Source of the DNA: Gluconobacter kanchanaburiensis NBRC 103587
GTDB lineage: Bacteria > Pseudomonadota > Alphaproteobacteria > Acetobacterales > Acetobacteraceae
NCBI RefSeq assembly: GCF_007988905.1
Contig: NZ_BJVA01000006.1
Location: 62,001 to 126,000, forward strand
Reading direction: 5' to 3'
Length of the DNA stretch: 64,000 nucleotides
The notes under the pieces were generated by a model. The model ran no database searches. It saw only the letters and a list, made by a program, of their open reading frames with translations, and was not told where the DNA came from. A program made the translations under genes and the position numbers. Shown piece after piece: positions 54,428-62,906 of the stretch; position 1 is the first letter of the stretch; each line of letters begins with the position of its first letter.

Positions 54428-54967
54428 CTATTCAGTGCGTCTTGCGGCGCGGAGAGACGCTGTAATCGCGGGGTCTTCAAGGCTCATGAGGCGGCTGGCG
54501 GCCGTCGTGCCGAAAAGGTGGAGCAACGTGCGCCTGCGGGCCGGAGCAAGCCTGTGCACAGCAGGTTCGCGGAGGATCGTGCATTCCGCCAGAATACTGT
54601 CCCTCAAGGCTGCGGGCACAGCGCTCACCGTAACGACGATCACCCCCACATCCTGCGGAATAAGATCGAGTGGGAAGGTATCATCAATTGCGAAAAACAG
54701 GCGGTCGGACCAGTCGCGGTATTCGGGCCATTTCTGATCGGTCTGGAAATCGCGCAGTCCCGACTTGACCTCGATGCAGGTGAGGGAGTGATCTGGCAAG
54801 AGAGCCATGATATCCGCCCGCCGTCCTGCGGCGGGGAGGGCGAATTCGTTAAGGGCAGCCCAGTTCATCGTGCGGCAAAGGCCAAGCACGGCGCGCCTGA
54901 TTGCCAGCTGTGTTTCAGGAAGACCGAAAGGAGCAGGGCAGGAAATTTCGGAAAGATCCGTCGTCAT
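54428..54967 (-). CDS. mmcB: MmcB-family DNA repair protein
   Basis: A 179-residue nuclease-fold protein of the MmcB family, a LexA/SOS-related repair factor first described in Caulobacter. The characteristic segments are GRRADIMALLPDH, CIEVKSGLRDFQTDQKW and WSDRLFFAIDDTFP. Asp and Glu-x-Lys suggest a PD-(D/E)xK-like active site. It ends nine bases before the phosphatase gene. It is divergent from the propeller gene at 55066, with 98 bases between them. Confidence 0.85.
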   Translation of the reverse strand: MTTDLSEISCPAPFGLPETQLAIRRAVLGLCRTMNWAALNEFALPAAGRRADIMALLPDHSLTCIEVKSGLRDFQTDQKWPEYRDWSDRLFFAIDDTFPLDLIPQDVGVIVVTVSAVPAALRDSILAECTILREPAVHRLAPARRRTLLHLFGTTAASRLMSLEDPAITASLRAARRTE

Positions 54968-55065
54968 GGTTTCATCCTGCCCGGATCTGCGCTCTACGTC
55001 TGCCCCGTATGACCGCCTGTGGCGGGTCTTTTTTATCGTGACATATTTTTGTGTGGGAGAGCTTC

Positions 55066-55956
55066 ATGCCATTTTTGCGGACGGATCACTGGCGGTGCGC
55101 CATCGTTCATGCGCCTTTGACTGAAGTGGTTGAGGCCGCGAGTCTGAACGGCTTTCCCGTCACAACACTCCCTGATATCGGCGACCATCGTTTTCTGGCT
55201 GATCCTTTCGGTTTCTGGCGTGAGGGCAGGCTGCACGTTTTTGTCGAAGCGTTCGATTATCGCAGTCCGACAGGGATGATCGACGTTCTGATCTATGACG
55301 GTACGGGACGGATGCTGGCGCGTGAAACCGTTTTGCGGGAGCCGTGGCATCTGTCCTATCCTTTCGTGTTCGAACACGAAGGCGAGGTCTATATGCTGCC
55401 CGAAGCCAGCGGATCGGGCCGCCTCTCGCTCTATCGCGCAAAGGCGTTTCCGCGTGAGTGGGAGCGGGTCGAGGCCTTTGAATTTCCTGAAGCAGCAATC
55501 GATGCCACGCCGTTGCATCATGCCGGACGCTGGTGGATGTTCTGGACACCAGCGGGCGATAAGGACGAGCGGCAGAGCCAGCTTCATATTTCCGTCGCCG
55601 ATACCCTGATGGGCCCCTGGAAAAATCTGGGTCTTTTTCTGAATGACCGTGCAGGAGCACGTCCCGGTGGCACGCCGGTTGTTGTGGACGGAAAGATCGT
55701 TCTGCCCACGCAGGACTGCCGGGGGACTTATGGCAGGGGGATTAGGCTTCTGGAGATCGAAGGGCTGGAACGCGGGCTGCCGAAAGTCACTCCGGGCCTT
55801 GAGATTTCCATTCCGGCCGTTCTGCGGCGACGGTATCCGGATGGCATGCATACCCTGTCCGCTGCGGGACAGGTGACGCTGATTGATGTCAAGAAAATCG
55901 GGATTGGTCCGAAACGGGACATGCTCAATTTGAAACGCAGAATTCTGGGAGCCTGA
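55066..55956 (+). CDS. GINT1 N-terminal-like beta-propeller protein
   Basis: A 296-residue protein resembling the N-terminal domain of plant glucosamine inositolphosphorylceramide transferase 1 and glycosidase-type five-bladed propellers. Repeated blades are visible: HRFLADPFGFWREGRLHVF, WHLSYPFVFEHEGEVYMLPE, IDATPLHHAGRWWMFWT and ADTLMGPWKNLGLFL, with aromatic and Asp/Glu residues at blade starts. The start at 55066 has GGGAGA upstream. There is no signal peptide. Its activity is unknown; it may act on glycolipids or polysaccharide. It is convergent with the glycosyltransferase gene. Confidence 0.75.
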   Translation: MPFLRTDHWRCAIVHAPLTEVVEAASLNGFPVTTLPDIGDHRFLADPFGFWREGRLHVFVEAFDYRSPTGMIDVLIYDGTGRMLARETVLREPWHLSYPFVFEHEGEVYMLPEASGSGRLSLYRAKAFPREWERVEAFEFPEAAIDATPLHHAGRWWMFWTPAGDKDERQSQLHISVADTLMGPWKNLGLFLNDRAGARPGGTPVVVDGKIVLPTQDCRGTYGRGIRLLEIEGLERGLPKVTPGLEISIPAVLRRRYPDGMHTLSAAGQVTLIDVKKIGIGPKRDMLNLKRRILGA

Positions 55957-55977
55957 AAAGGATCGTATCCCGGCGCC

Positions 55978-57048
55978 TCAGAAACCCGGGATACGGTCCA
56001 GCACTGCATTGCCATTGCGTGCGAATGCCTCAGGCCCGAAGCGGTCCAGGACCCGTTCGCGGGAGCGGGCGCCCATTGATGCAAGATCATCGGGTCTGCC
56101 AATCAGATCCGCGAGAGCCGCAGCCAGAGCGGGAGCATTGTCGAAGGGCACGATGCGTCCGGTCTTGCCCTCGAGAATACTGGAGGGCAGCTCGCCTGCT
56201 GGGGTGGCGACGACTGGAAGCGCGCAGGACATGGCTTCATGCCCTGCCACGCACATGCCTTCCCAGTGCGATGACTGGACGTAAAGATGCAAGGTCTTCA
56301 GAAAATCGAAGGGTTTTGATTCGTAACCCACAAGGTCGATCGGCAGATTTCTAGCCGTAATGCGTGCCTGAAGCGCTTCATGTTCGGGGCCATCCCCCGC
56401 AATCCGCAAACGGAACGGCGGCAGATCCGGATGATCCTTCAGCAGAGCAACCGCCTCACAGAGGATATCATAGGCCTTGACCGGATTGAGACGACCAAGG
56501 GAACCAACACGGATAACTTCTCCCTCTTTCCACGGTGCAGCTACGGGAGCCTCTGGATCGGCGCTGAAAATGGGCCAGGCGACGAAATTGTCGGTGAGCC
56601 CGAGTTCCTTGGCGGCAAAGGTGATGACGGACTGGGAATCGGCGACCCAGAGCGTGGTGTAAGGGCGGCACAACCTTAGAAGAAAGGCATTGATCTTTTT
56701 CAGGCGTCCGCAGTGCTGCCAATGCACCGTTGGTACTTTGCGGTGAAGAGCAACAATCTGGCCCAGCAGGGTAGCACGACTTAGGGAAGTCCAGATCAGG
56801 TCGGGCTGAAACGCTTCCATCTCGTCCCGCAACCAGCGATAGGCTGCGATGTGGTCACGCGTCGTGCCTTCCCGGACGCGGACGGGAATTCCGGCGGCCT
56901 CGATCAGAGGAATGGCGAGCCCGTCCTTTCGTGCCAGAGCAAAGACGGTAACTTCCCCGCCGCGGGCACGCATAACGGAAACGATGTCCGGAATGGGAAG
57001 CTGTGCGCCGCCGCATTCGAGGGAATTAATGATGTAAGCGATTTTCAT
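55978..57048 (-). CDS. GT4-family glycosyltransferase
   Basis: A 356-residue GT-B glycosyltransferase: IINSLECGGAQ (N-terminal acceptor loop), VGSLGRLNPVKAYDIL and the GT4 donor motif SHWEGMCVAGHEAMSCALPVV with the EX7E pair near residue 270. The donor and acceptor are unknown. It is the last gene of the coupled operon beginning at 61819, so glycosylation of a lipid or of the LPS core is likely. Its ATG overlaps the nucleotidyltransferase stop by four bases. Confidence 0.88.
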   Translation of the reverse strand: MKIAYIINSLECGGAQLPIPDIVSVMRARGGEVTVFALARKDGLAIPLIEAAGIPVRVREGTTRDHIAAYRWLRDEMEAFQPDLIWTSLSRATLLGQIVALHRKVPTVHWQHCGRLKKINAFLLRLCRPYTTLWVADSQSVITFAAKELGLTDNFVAWPIFSADPEAPVAAPWKEGEVIRVGSLGRLNPVKAYDILCEAVALLKDHPDLPPFRLRIAGDGPEHEALQARITARNLPIDLVGYESKPFDFLKTLHLYVQSSHWEGMCVAGHEAMSCALPVVATPAGELPSSILEGKTGRIVPFDNAPALAAALADLIGRPDDLASMGARSRERVLDRFGPEAFARNGNAVLDRIPGF

Positions 57049-57800
57049 GAGGGCGTTTGGGCCAGAATTTTTTCAGCCAGCGTCAGATCGGAAGGCTTGT
57101 CCACGTCTACCGCTGCGCGTCCGTCCGACAGTGTTACCAGACGGACATTTGCTCCCGTCAGCGTTCGGATACGGCGATAGAGCGCGCTGGAATCAAGGGT
57201 GTGGGTTGCGGCACGAAGAAGAGTGCCAAGACCCAGCGTCAGGGCCATGCGAAGGGGACGTTTCCGGTTCTGCTGCAGGCGCTTCCACAATGCGATGACG
57301 TTGCGGCCGTCCGGTGTGTTGACCAGAAACAGGTTGCAGCCTGAAAAACTCATGTCCGACAGGCGGATATAGGTCCGTTTCGTGCCGGGCACATCGCGTT
57401 CCACCGTCGAGCGTAAGGCGACACCGGCCGCAAGGTCACAGCCCTGCGCCCTTGCCAGAAATTCCTGAATCCATTCAGGACGCAGAAGCGCGTGATCGGC
57501 GGTCGTCACCAGACAGGGCGTGCCGATCCGGGCGATCGCCTTGGCCACGCTTTCGCTGGGGGTGGGGGTGGAGCGCAGGATGGTGGCGTCACCAGAAAGA
57601 TCCCTGATGCAGGCGGGATTTTCGATGCTGATCGTGACGGGGCCAAGGCCGGGCGTGCGGGCGACGGTGTCGAGCACGCGGGCCAGCATGGGCTTGCCCG
57701 CTACGGGAAGGAGCGCCTTGTGGGACACCTGCCCGAGCTTCGCAAGTACATCGTTCTCACCGTCCCTGGACCCGGCGAGCACCAGAACCGGAAGGCTCAT
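57045..57800 (-). CDS. MobA-like nucleotidyltransferase
   Basis: A 251-residue NTP-transferase-fold protein with an N-terminal VLVLAGSRDGENDVLAK, KALLPVAGKPMLARVLD (Lys) and TADHALL (metal Asp, near residue 102). Such domains make NDP-sugars, CDP-alcohols or molybdopterin cofactors. Here, between a hydroxylase and a glycosyltransferase, it may activate a sugar or polyol phosphate headgroup, but that is inference. It overlaps the genes on both sides by four bases. Confidence 0.78.
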   Translation of the reverse strand: MSLPVLVLAGSRDGENDVLAKLGQVSHKALLPVAGKPMLARVLDTVARTPGLGPVTISIENPACIRDLSGDATILRSTPTPSESVAKAIARIGTPCLVTTADHALLRPEWIQEFLARAQGCDLAAGVALRSTVERDVPGTKRTYIRLSDMSFSGCNLFLVNTPDGRNVIALWKRLQQNRKRPLRMALTLGLGTLLRAATHTLDSSALYRRIRTLTGANVRLVTLSDGRAAVDVDKPSDLTLAEKILAQTPS

Positions 57801-58612
57801 GCCGCGCGGTTACCGTCAGCCGGAACGCGGGAAGACGCTGGACGCGCACCATCGGGACGGTCTTTCGGTGGTGAGCCGGTCAGATCCATCACCCACGGGT
57901 ACCGATGGGCTTCCTCGATGTCGTAGCCGAGATTGAAGACATGTTTGCTGCGGGGACGATCGCGGGCTTCGCGGTAGAAGCTGCTGAACAGGCGGTCCGG
58001 TACATAGTTGGTGATGCCGTAATTGCCGTCCTCGTCATGGAAATGATGCAGGACATGAAGCTGCTTGATGTCCGCGACCCATTTCCAGCGCGGCTTGTAA
58101 GCCAGATGCTGGATGCAGTGAAAGAACTCGTAGATGCAGGTCATGACCAGAGCGGTAGCAAGCGCGCAGAATGCGCCGCTCCAGCCCGCGATCAGACCAC
58201 CGATCGGCATGGTGATGATCCCCATCGTCGGCACCGTGTTCAGCGGCGAGCCGAACAGCACGTCCAGCAGATGCGGGTCCTGATGATGGTCGAAATGGAT
58301 CCGCTTCCAGAGGGCGGCCGTCCAGTGATTGCGATACAGCCAGCGTCCATGAAGAATGAACCGGTGGATCGCATACCATGCCAGGGGATAGACCACGATC
58401 ACGACGGGCACGGGAATGAGCGTTACCCACAGGGAGGTGGAAAAATGCAGCGCGGCCCATGTCGCACCCGCGATCAGGGCGAAATACAGCAGAATCGTCG
58501 GATAGGTCAGGTAGGCGAACCAGAGCTGCGACAGATTCATCTTTCCGAGATCGAAGCTGCGGCCTGTCCGGATGGCGGACATGTTCCGCCAGGGTGCCTT
58601 GAAATTGCTCAT
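57797..58612 (-). CDS. Fatty acid 2-hydroxylase-like membrane hydroxylase
   Basis: A 271-residue integral-membrane diiron hydroxylase of the sterol desaturase/FA2H superfamily. The histidine clusters HRFILH (His83, His88), HFDHHQDPH (His106-114), HCIQH (about 165) and LHVLHHFHDE (about 187-196) match the Scs7/FA2H pattern. Hydrophobic segments lie at about 35-55, 62-80 and 125-160. Bacterial relatives hydroxylate sphingolipid acyl chains or long-chain bases. It is joined to lptG and the nucleotidyltransferase by four-base overlaps. Confidence 0.85.
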   Translation of the reverse strand: MSNFKAPWRNMSAIRTGRSFDLGKMNLSQLWFAYLTYPTILLYFALIAGATWAALHFSTSLWVTLIPVPVVIVVYPLAWYAIHRFILHGRWLYRNHWTAALWKRIHFDHHQDPHLLDVLFGSPLNTVPTMGIITMPIGGLIAGWSGAFCALATALVMTCIYEFFHCIQHLAYKPRWKWVADIKQLHVLHHFHDEDGNYGITNYVPDRLFSSFYREARDRPRSKHVFNLGYDIEEAHRYPWVMDLTGSPPKDRPDGARPASSRVPADGNRAA

Positions 58613-59718
58613 CGTTCCTCCATCCGCAGAAGCCAGGTCAGCGCCAGAAGCGCGCCCAGTACCGGGCCAACACTGACCGCGAGGGGCGCGGGCAGCGTCC
58701 CTGCGTTTCCAAGTGCGGAAATCATTCCCTGCAGGATGACGAAGCCCATTCCGGCCGCCAGAACATAAACCGGCAGCGGGTTTCGCAGTCCTGCACGGGG
58801 TGGGATATAGATCACCGGAAGCGTCAATAGAAGCATTACTGCAATTTCGGCGGGCAGAATCATGCCTGCGAACAGCGCCATGCGGTATGTCGCTCTTGGC
58901 AGACTGGCGGCCGCGCCTCTGTGAAGAATGGCACCGATCTGACCCGGTGTGACGAATGCCCCGTTCTGTGACAGTGTCATGATCACGGACGGCGTGGCGG
59001 GGATGACAAAGCTGTTGTCGCCCTTGGTCACACTGACAAAAGACTTGTCTTTCGAAAGGGACAGGTCCTGTGCGCCGTCAGGATGCCACTGGCCGTCTCT
59101 GAATGTCAGCGTATTTGTATGTTCGGTGCCTGTCAGCAGTCCCGTGCTGTCGCGGTGATAGATTGTTACGTCTCGCAGGAAGTATCCGCCCTGCGCGATC
59201 TGCCCCACGCGCACCAGCGTCGGCCCTGCCCGGAACCAGAGAATATCATCTTCCGGCTGGCCGTCCTGACCGGCAAGAGGGTCCGTCCGGTTCCACCAGG
59301 TCGTCAGGGCGTTTTCGCAGGGAGGCACAAGCCAGTACTGCGCACATGTTCCTCCGATCCCCGCAATTAACACGGCGGGAAGGAGAAGGCGGAAGAGGGC
59401 AACAGTCGAGAGACCAGCCGCTCTGAGAGCCGAAATCTCGCTCGACAGCGTCATCTGCGTGAGAAGAAAAAGCGCGCCGATCATGAACGCCAGTGGCAGG
59501 ATATCAATGCTCAGAGCAGGCAGATGTAGGAGTGCGAAAGTCAGGATACCGTGCACGCCCAGATGACGGTTCAGGATAGGGGTCGTCTTCTCCAGAAGGG
59601 CCAGGATTTCCAGGAGGGAGACGAGCACCGCACCGCACAGGACGAACCGCCCCAGAAGAGCGCGATTGAGGGCGCGGATCAGGACAAAGCGCGGCATGGC
59701 AGGGGAAGACTCGGTCAT
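58609..59718 (-). CDS. lptG: LPS export permease LptG
   Basis: Inner-membrane permease of the LptB2FG ABC exporter that extracts LPS and passes it to LptC. The 369-residue protein has membrane segments at about 22-44, 60-85, 100-125 and three more near 272-365, with a periplasmic jellyroll-like domain between. LSSEISALRAAG is the coupling-helix region. Second of the two permeases here, so assigned LptG by order. Its ATG overlaps lptF by four bases and its stop overlaps the hydroxylase ATG. Confidence 0.9.
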   Translation of the reverse strand: MTESSPAMPRFVLIRALNRALLGRFVLCGAVLVSLLEILALLEKTTPILNRHLGVHGILTFALLHLPALSIDILPLAFMIGALFLLTQMTLSSEISALRAAGLSTVALFRLLLPAVLIAGIGGTCAQYWLVPPCENALTTWWNRTDPLAGQDGQPEDDILWFRAGPTLVRVGQIAQGGYFLRDVTIYHRDSTGLLTGTEHTNTLTFRDGQWHPDGAQDLSLSKDKSFVSVTKGDNSFVIPATPSVIMTLSQNGAFVTPGQIGAILHRGAAASLPRATYRMALFAGMILPAEIAVMLLLTLPVIYIPPRAGLRNPLPVYVLAAGMGFVILQGMISALGNAGTLPAPLAVSVGPVLGALLALTWLLRMEER

Positions 59719-60869
59719 ACGGCGGCCCGTGTCAGCTTACGGCGACGCCAGGATCCGCGAGAGCGACGCAGCAGAGTAGCAAGGCAGCCAATACAGAAAA
59801 CGACTTCCGGCACCCAGATCGCAAGCCAGATCGGCATCCGACCGGTGGACGCCAGGCTGTGACCGAACATCAGGGTCTGGTCAAATCCGATCAGGATCAC
59901 GGCAACCGCAATCAGGCCCCATACGGATTTCCTGCGGCGTGCCCCGATGGCCAGAGCAACAGCGAGGGGAGGGATAAAAGGAATGGCGAAAGCGCGGGCC
60001 ATTCGGAAATCCATTTCGGCCCGGATTGTTCGGTATTCGATGCCTGGCAGTCCGTATCGCAGATCATGGGCCAGTTCGAACAGTGTCAGCTCCCGTTCAT
60101 CCGCGCCGCGTAAGCGGAAGGCGGTTTCGCGCTGCGGCCGGTCAATGACGCGCACGACATGCTCGAAATGGGTTACGGTCGGTTTGTGGGGGCGGGTGGC
60201 CTGAAACGGATCGTCCACGATCTCGCCATTCCACAGATCAAGACGCGTACTGCGGGTTTTTTCTGAAATGGTCAGTGCGCCGGTCCGCGCAGTGATGATA
60301 TGTGCGACCCCGTTGGCATTCACCTCCCGGATGAAGACCCGTCGGAGGCGGGTTCCGGCATGACTGACGCTGTCGGCGGTCATGACGGCTTTGTCGGACG
60401 TGGAGGCAAACATCCCTGCCTGAAGATGGGGGGCCCATCCCGTATGTTCGGCAAAGTAGAAGCCTGCGCGATAATCATAGCGTGCGACCGGCTGGACGTA
60501 CCCATACAGAAACACGCTCGCCGCGCTGAGCAGTAGACCCACGATCATGAAGGGGCGGCTGATCCTCATGAGCGAGACACGGCCTGCCTGAAGGGCGTCG
60601 ATTTCGTTATTGTCGCTCATGCCGCGGATGGTCAGGAAGACGGCGATGCACAGCGCTGCCGGAAGCGCGATGCCAAAGTAATGAGGCAGAAGGTCCGTCA
60701 GAAGCGCAATGCATGTGCCGAGGGAACTGCCTGCGGCAGCCAGATAATCGAAAAGCGACAGCAGGCGTTCGAGTAGAAGGGCGACAAGCATGGCCAGCAG
60801 CGCGATGGCGAACGGAGGTGCCATCTGCGTCAGCAGATACCGGTCCAGAATATTGGCCCGCTGTTTCAC
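59715..60869 (-). CDS. lptF: LPS export permease LptF
   Basis: Partner permease of LptG, 384 residues. I start at the GTG at 60869 because AGGAAGGA lies seven bases upstream and the codon overlaps the metallophosphoesterase stop (GTGA); an ATG at 60911 lies within that gene. ILDRYLLTQMAPPF leads into the first membrane segment (about 15-37), and MSDNNEIDALQAGRVS is the coupling-helix region. The large central periplasmic domain and three C-terminal membrane segments follow. Confidence 0.9.
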   Translation of the reverse strand: MKQRANILDRYLLTQMAPPFAIALLAMLVALLLERLLSLFDYLAAAGSSLGTCIALLTDLLPHYFGIALPAALCIAVFLTIRGMSDNNEIDALQAGRVSLMRISRPFMIVGLLLSAASVFLYGYVQPVARYDYRAGFYFAEHTGWAPHLQAGMFASTSDKAVMTADSVSHAGTRLRRVFIREVNANGVAHIITARTGALTISEKTRSTRLDLWNGEIVDDPFQATRPHKPTVTHFEHVVRVIDRPQRETAFRLRGADERELTLFELAHDLRYGLPGIEYRTIRAEMDFRMARAFAIPFIPPLAVALAIGARRRKSVWGLIAVAVILIGFDQTLMFGHSLASTGRMPIWLAIWVPEVVFCIGCLATLLRRSRGSWRRRKLTRAAV

Positions 60870-61819
60870 GCCTGTGTCCTTCCTGCCTGGTGCCCTTCTG
60901 GCCGCGTCCATGATGCCCGTTCGCTGACGGATCCATCAGGACGGTGACGTGCCAGATCGATGCTCCAGCCTCCTTTATATGGGCGGATGCACAGACGGTT
61001 CCAACAGGCCTGACGATGGGGACGTTCATCCGTCAGGGACGCGGAGGCAACCCCGAGGAGAGGGATATCCGTTCCGTCGATATGGGTCAGGGTGGCATCA
61101 TGGGAATGGCCATGGAGAACGATTTCAGCGCCGACCCGCCGGAAAACGGCTGCGACTTCCCGATGGTCCAGAAGAGATTTTCGCCACGGCACGAGGCCGC
61201 GCTTTGGCGGATGATGGATCATTACCACACGGCAGAGCCCCTCCCGTCCCAGCCGTTCCAGCAGGGCTTCCAGCTTTTCGCGCTGTCGGCGTCCGACCCG
61301 CCCGCAGGCCATGAAGGGCGGCGTAGGGATGCCGGAATTGATGCCGACGATGGCAATGCCGTTCTGGATACGGACATAAGGATAGTCCTGAGCCGACCAT
61401 CGCTCCCACTTTGCAATCCCTTTCGACACAGACTGACGGACCATACAGTCGTGATTTCCGGGAATGACCAATGCCTGTGCGGGAAGGCCCTCCAGCCAGC
61501 GTGCGGCTGCGTCAAATTCGTCAGGGGTCCCGAAATTCGTCAGGTCACCGCTGACGAGAACTGTGTCCACGTTTGATCGGCCAATATCTTTCACCAGCGC
61601 CGCGCAGGTCTGCGCCAGGTGAACGTATTGGCGATGCTTTTTCCAGGAAAGAAGGCTCAATGCGCGTTTGTTGAGCGCTTCACGCCAGTGAACAGGCGGC
61701 GGGGGCAGGTGTGGATCCGAGATATGGGCCAGTGTCAGGGCGGAACTGGAGACAGAAGATATGGGTGAGGGGGACATTTCCCGCGACGAGATCGACTCTT
61801 CGGGCAGGTCAGGGGTCAT
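60866..61819 (-). CDS. Calcineurin-like metallophosphoesterase
   Basis: A 317-residue phosphoesterase: HISDPHL (about 33), VSGDLTNFG (about 92), PGNHDC (about 120), MIHHPPKRG (about 200) and HGHSH (about 238) are all present, giving an intact bimetal site. It most resembles cyclic-nucleotide phosphodiesterase CpdA-type and related LPS-associated phosphatases. It is first in the operon with lptFG, the hydroxylase and glycosyltransferase, so a role in envelope lipid dephosphorylation is possible. No signal peptide is seen. Confidence 0.82.
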   Translation of the reverse strand: MTPDLPEESISSREMSPSPISSVSSSALTLAHISDPHLPPPPVHWREALNKRALSLLSWKKHRQYVHLAQTCAALVKDIGRSNVDTVLVSGDLTNFGTPDEFDAAARWLEGLPAQALVIPGNHDCMVRQSVSKGIAKWERWSAQDYPYVRIQNGIAIVGINSGIPTPPFMACGRVGRRQREKLEALLERLGREGLCRVVMIHHPPKRGLVPWRKSLLDHREVAAVFRRVGAEIVLHGHSHDATLTHIDGTDIPLLGVASASLTDERPHRQACWNRLCIRPYKGGWSIDLARHRPDGSVSERASWTRPEGHQAGRTQA

Positions 61820-61946
61820 GATGAACAGTAGGCCTTGTCAGTCTTTACGCCCGAACAAACAGGCCGCGGGCACCGGCGCGCCATGTTCTGGCGGTTCCAT
61901 CATAGCCGTGCTAGACCCGGCCGCATAGCCGAACGCCAGATGAAGA
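61820..61946. other. Divergent promoter region of the sphingolipid loci
   Basis: The 127 bases between the metallophosphoesterase operon and the lipid kinase gene must carry both promoters. I see no strong -35/-10 pair and no palindrome worth naming. Confidence 0.35.
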
Positions 61947-62906
61947 TTGCCTCACCCAGTGCGCATTGCCTTGATCCATAATGCCCGTAGCCGGAAAAAC
62001 CGCCGGAATGGTTCCAGTTTTGCTGCCGAGGCGCAGGCTCTTCTCGGAGACGAGTTCGTCCCTTCGGACAGTCGGGAAGGGACGACCGAACATGTTCGTC
62101 AACTCTATGAACGCGGGGTCGATACCATTGTTATCGATGGTGGGGACGGGACCGTCAGCACGGCTCTGACGGCCATTGCACGTGCCTATCCGGCGAACCG
62201 TTTTCCGGACATCGTGGTTCTGGCGTCGGGGAACACCAATCTGATCGCGGGTGACGTGGGCTTCGGCCTGCGGGGGATGGAGGCGATCCATCGTCTGCGC
62301 AAGGGCGCGCTCCGCTCCAGCATGCGTACGCCAATCCGCCTGTCATGGCCCGGAACAGACCGGATGCCGGTTCTGGGGCTTTTCGGGGGGTGCGCGGGAT
62401 ATGCGAGGGCCGTCCGGATCGCGCATTCGCCCACGGTTCTTCGCTTTGCTCCGCATGATCTGGCAGTCGGCATCACGCTTCTTTCGACCTTTGTCAGCCT
62501 GATGTTCCGTAGCAGTCGCGAAAGATGGCTGCGGGGCGATGCCCTGCGGATAGAGGAGGGTGGCCATGTCTATGACGGGCAGAGCTTCATGTTCCTGACG
62601 ACGGGTCTGTCGCGGCTGTCGCGAGGGATCTGGCCTTTCTGGGATGCCGAACCCAATGTCGAAGGTCTGCGCTATCTGGATGTCAGCGCGTGGCCTGAGA
62701 GTCTTCTGCGCGCGACAGCCGCGTTGCTCTTTGGGCGCGCACCACGCTGGTTGCGCCGGCATCCCGATTACGTCAGTGGCCGTACGGATGACATGACGCT
62801 GGTCACGCAAAGCGATTTCGTCCTGGATGGCGAGGTTTTCACGGCCCCTCCCGACGGAGTTCTGCGTCTGGAACGGGCTCCTGCCTTCCGTTTCCTCCAT
62901 GCCTGA
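61947..62906 (+). CDS. Diacylglycerol/ceramide kinase-type lipid kinase
   Basis: A 319-residue protein of the DAGK catalytic family, which includes eukaryotic sphingosine/ceramide kinases and the Caulobacter ceramide kinase CpgB. IVIDGGDGTVSTAL (GGDGT at 65-69) binds ATP, VLASGNTNLIAGDVG is the second conserved loop and SDFVLDGE the C-terminal motif. The start is uncertain: TTG at 61947 or GTG at 61959, neither with a strong site. It overlaps the next gene by eight bases. The acceptor is inferred to be a ceramide or sphingoid base from the nearby SPT gene. Confidence 0.82.
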   Translation: MPHPVRIALIHNARSRKNRRNGSSFAAEAQALLGDEFVPSDSREGTTEHVRQLYERGVDTIVIDGGDGTVSTALTAIARAYPANRFPDIVVLASGNTNLIAGDVGFGLRGMEAIHRLRKGALRSSMRTPIRLSWPGTDRMPVLGLFGGCAGYARAVRIAHSPTVLRFAPHDLAVGITLLSTFVSLMFRSSRERWLRGDALRIEEGGHVYDGQSFMFLTTGLSRLSRGIWPFWDAEPNVEGLRYLDVSAWPESLLRATAALLFGRAPRWLRRHPDYVSGRTDDMTLVTQSDFVLDGEVFTAPPDGVLRLERAPAFRFLHA

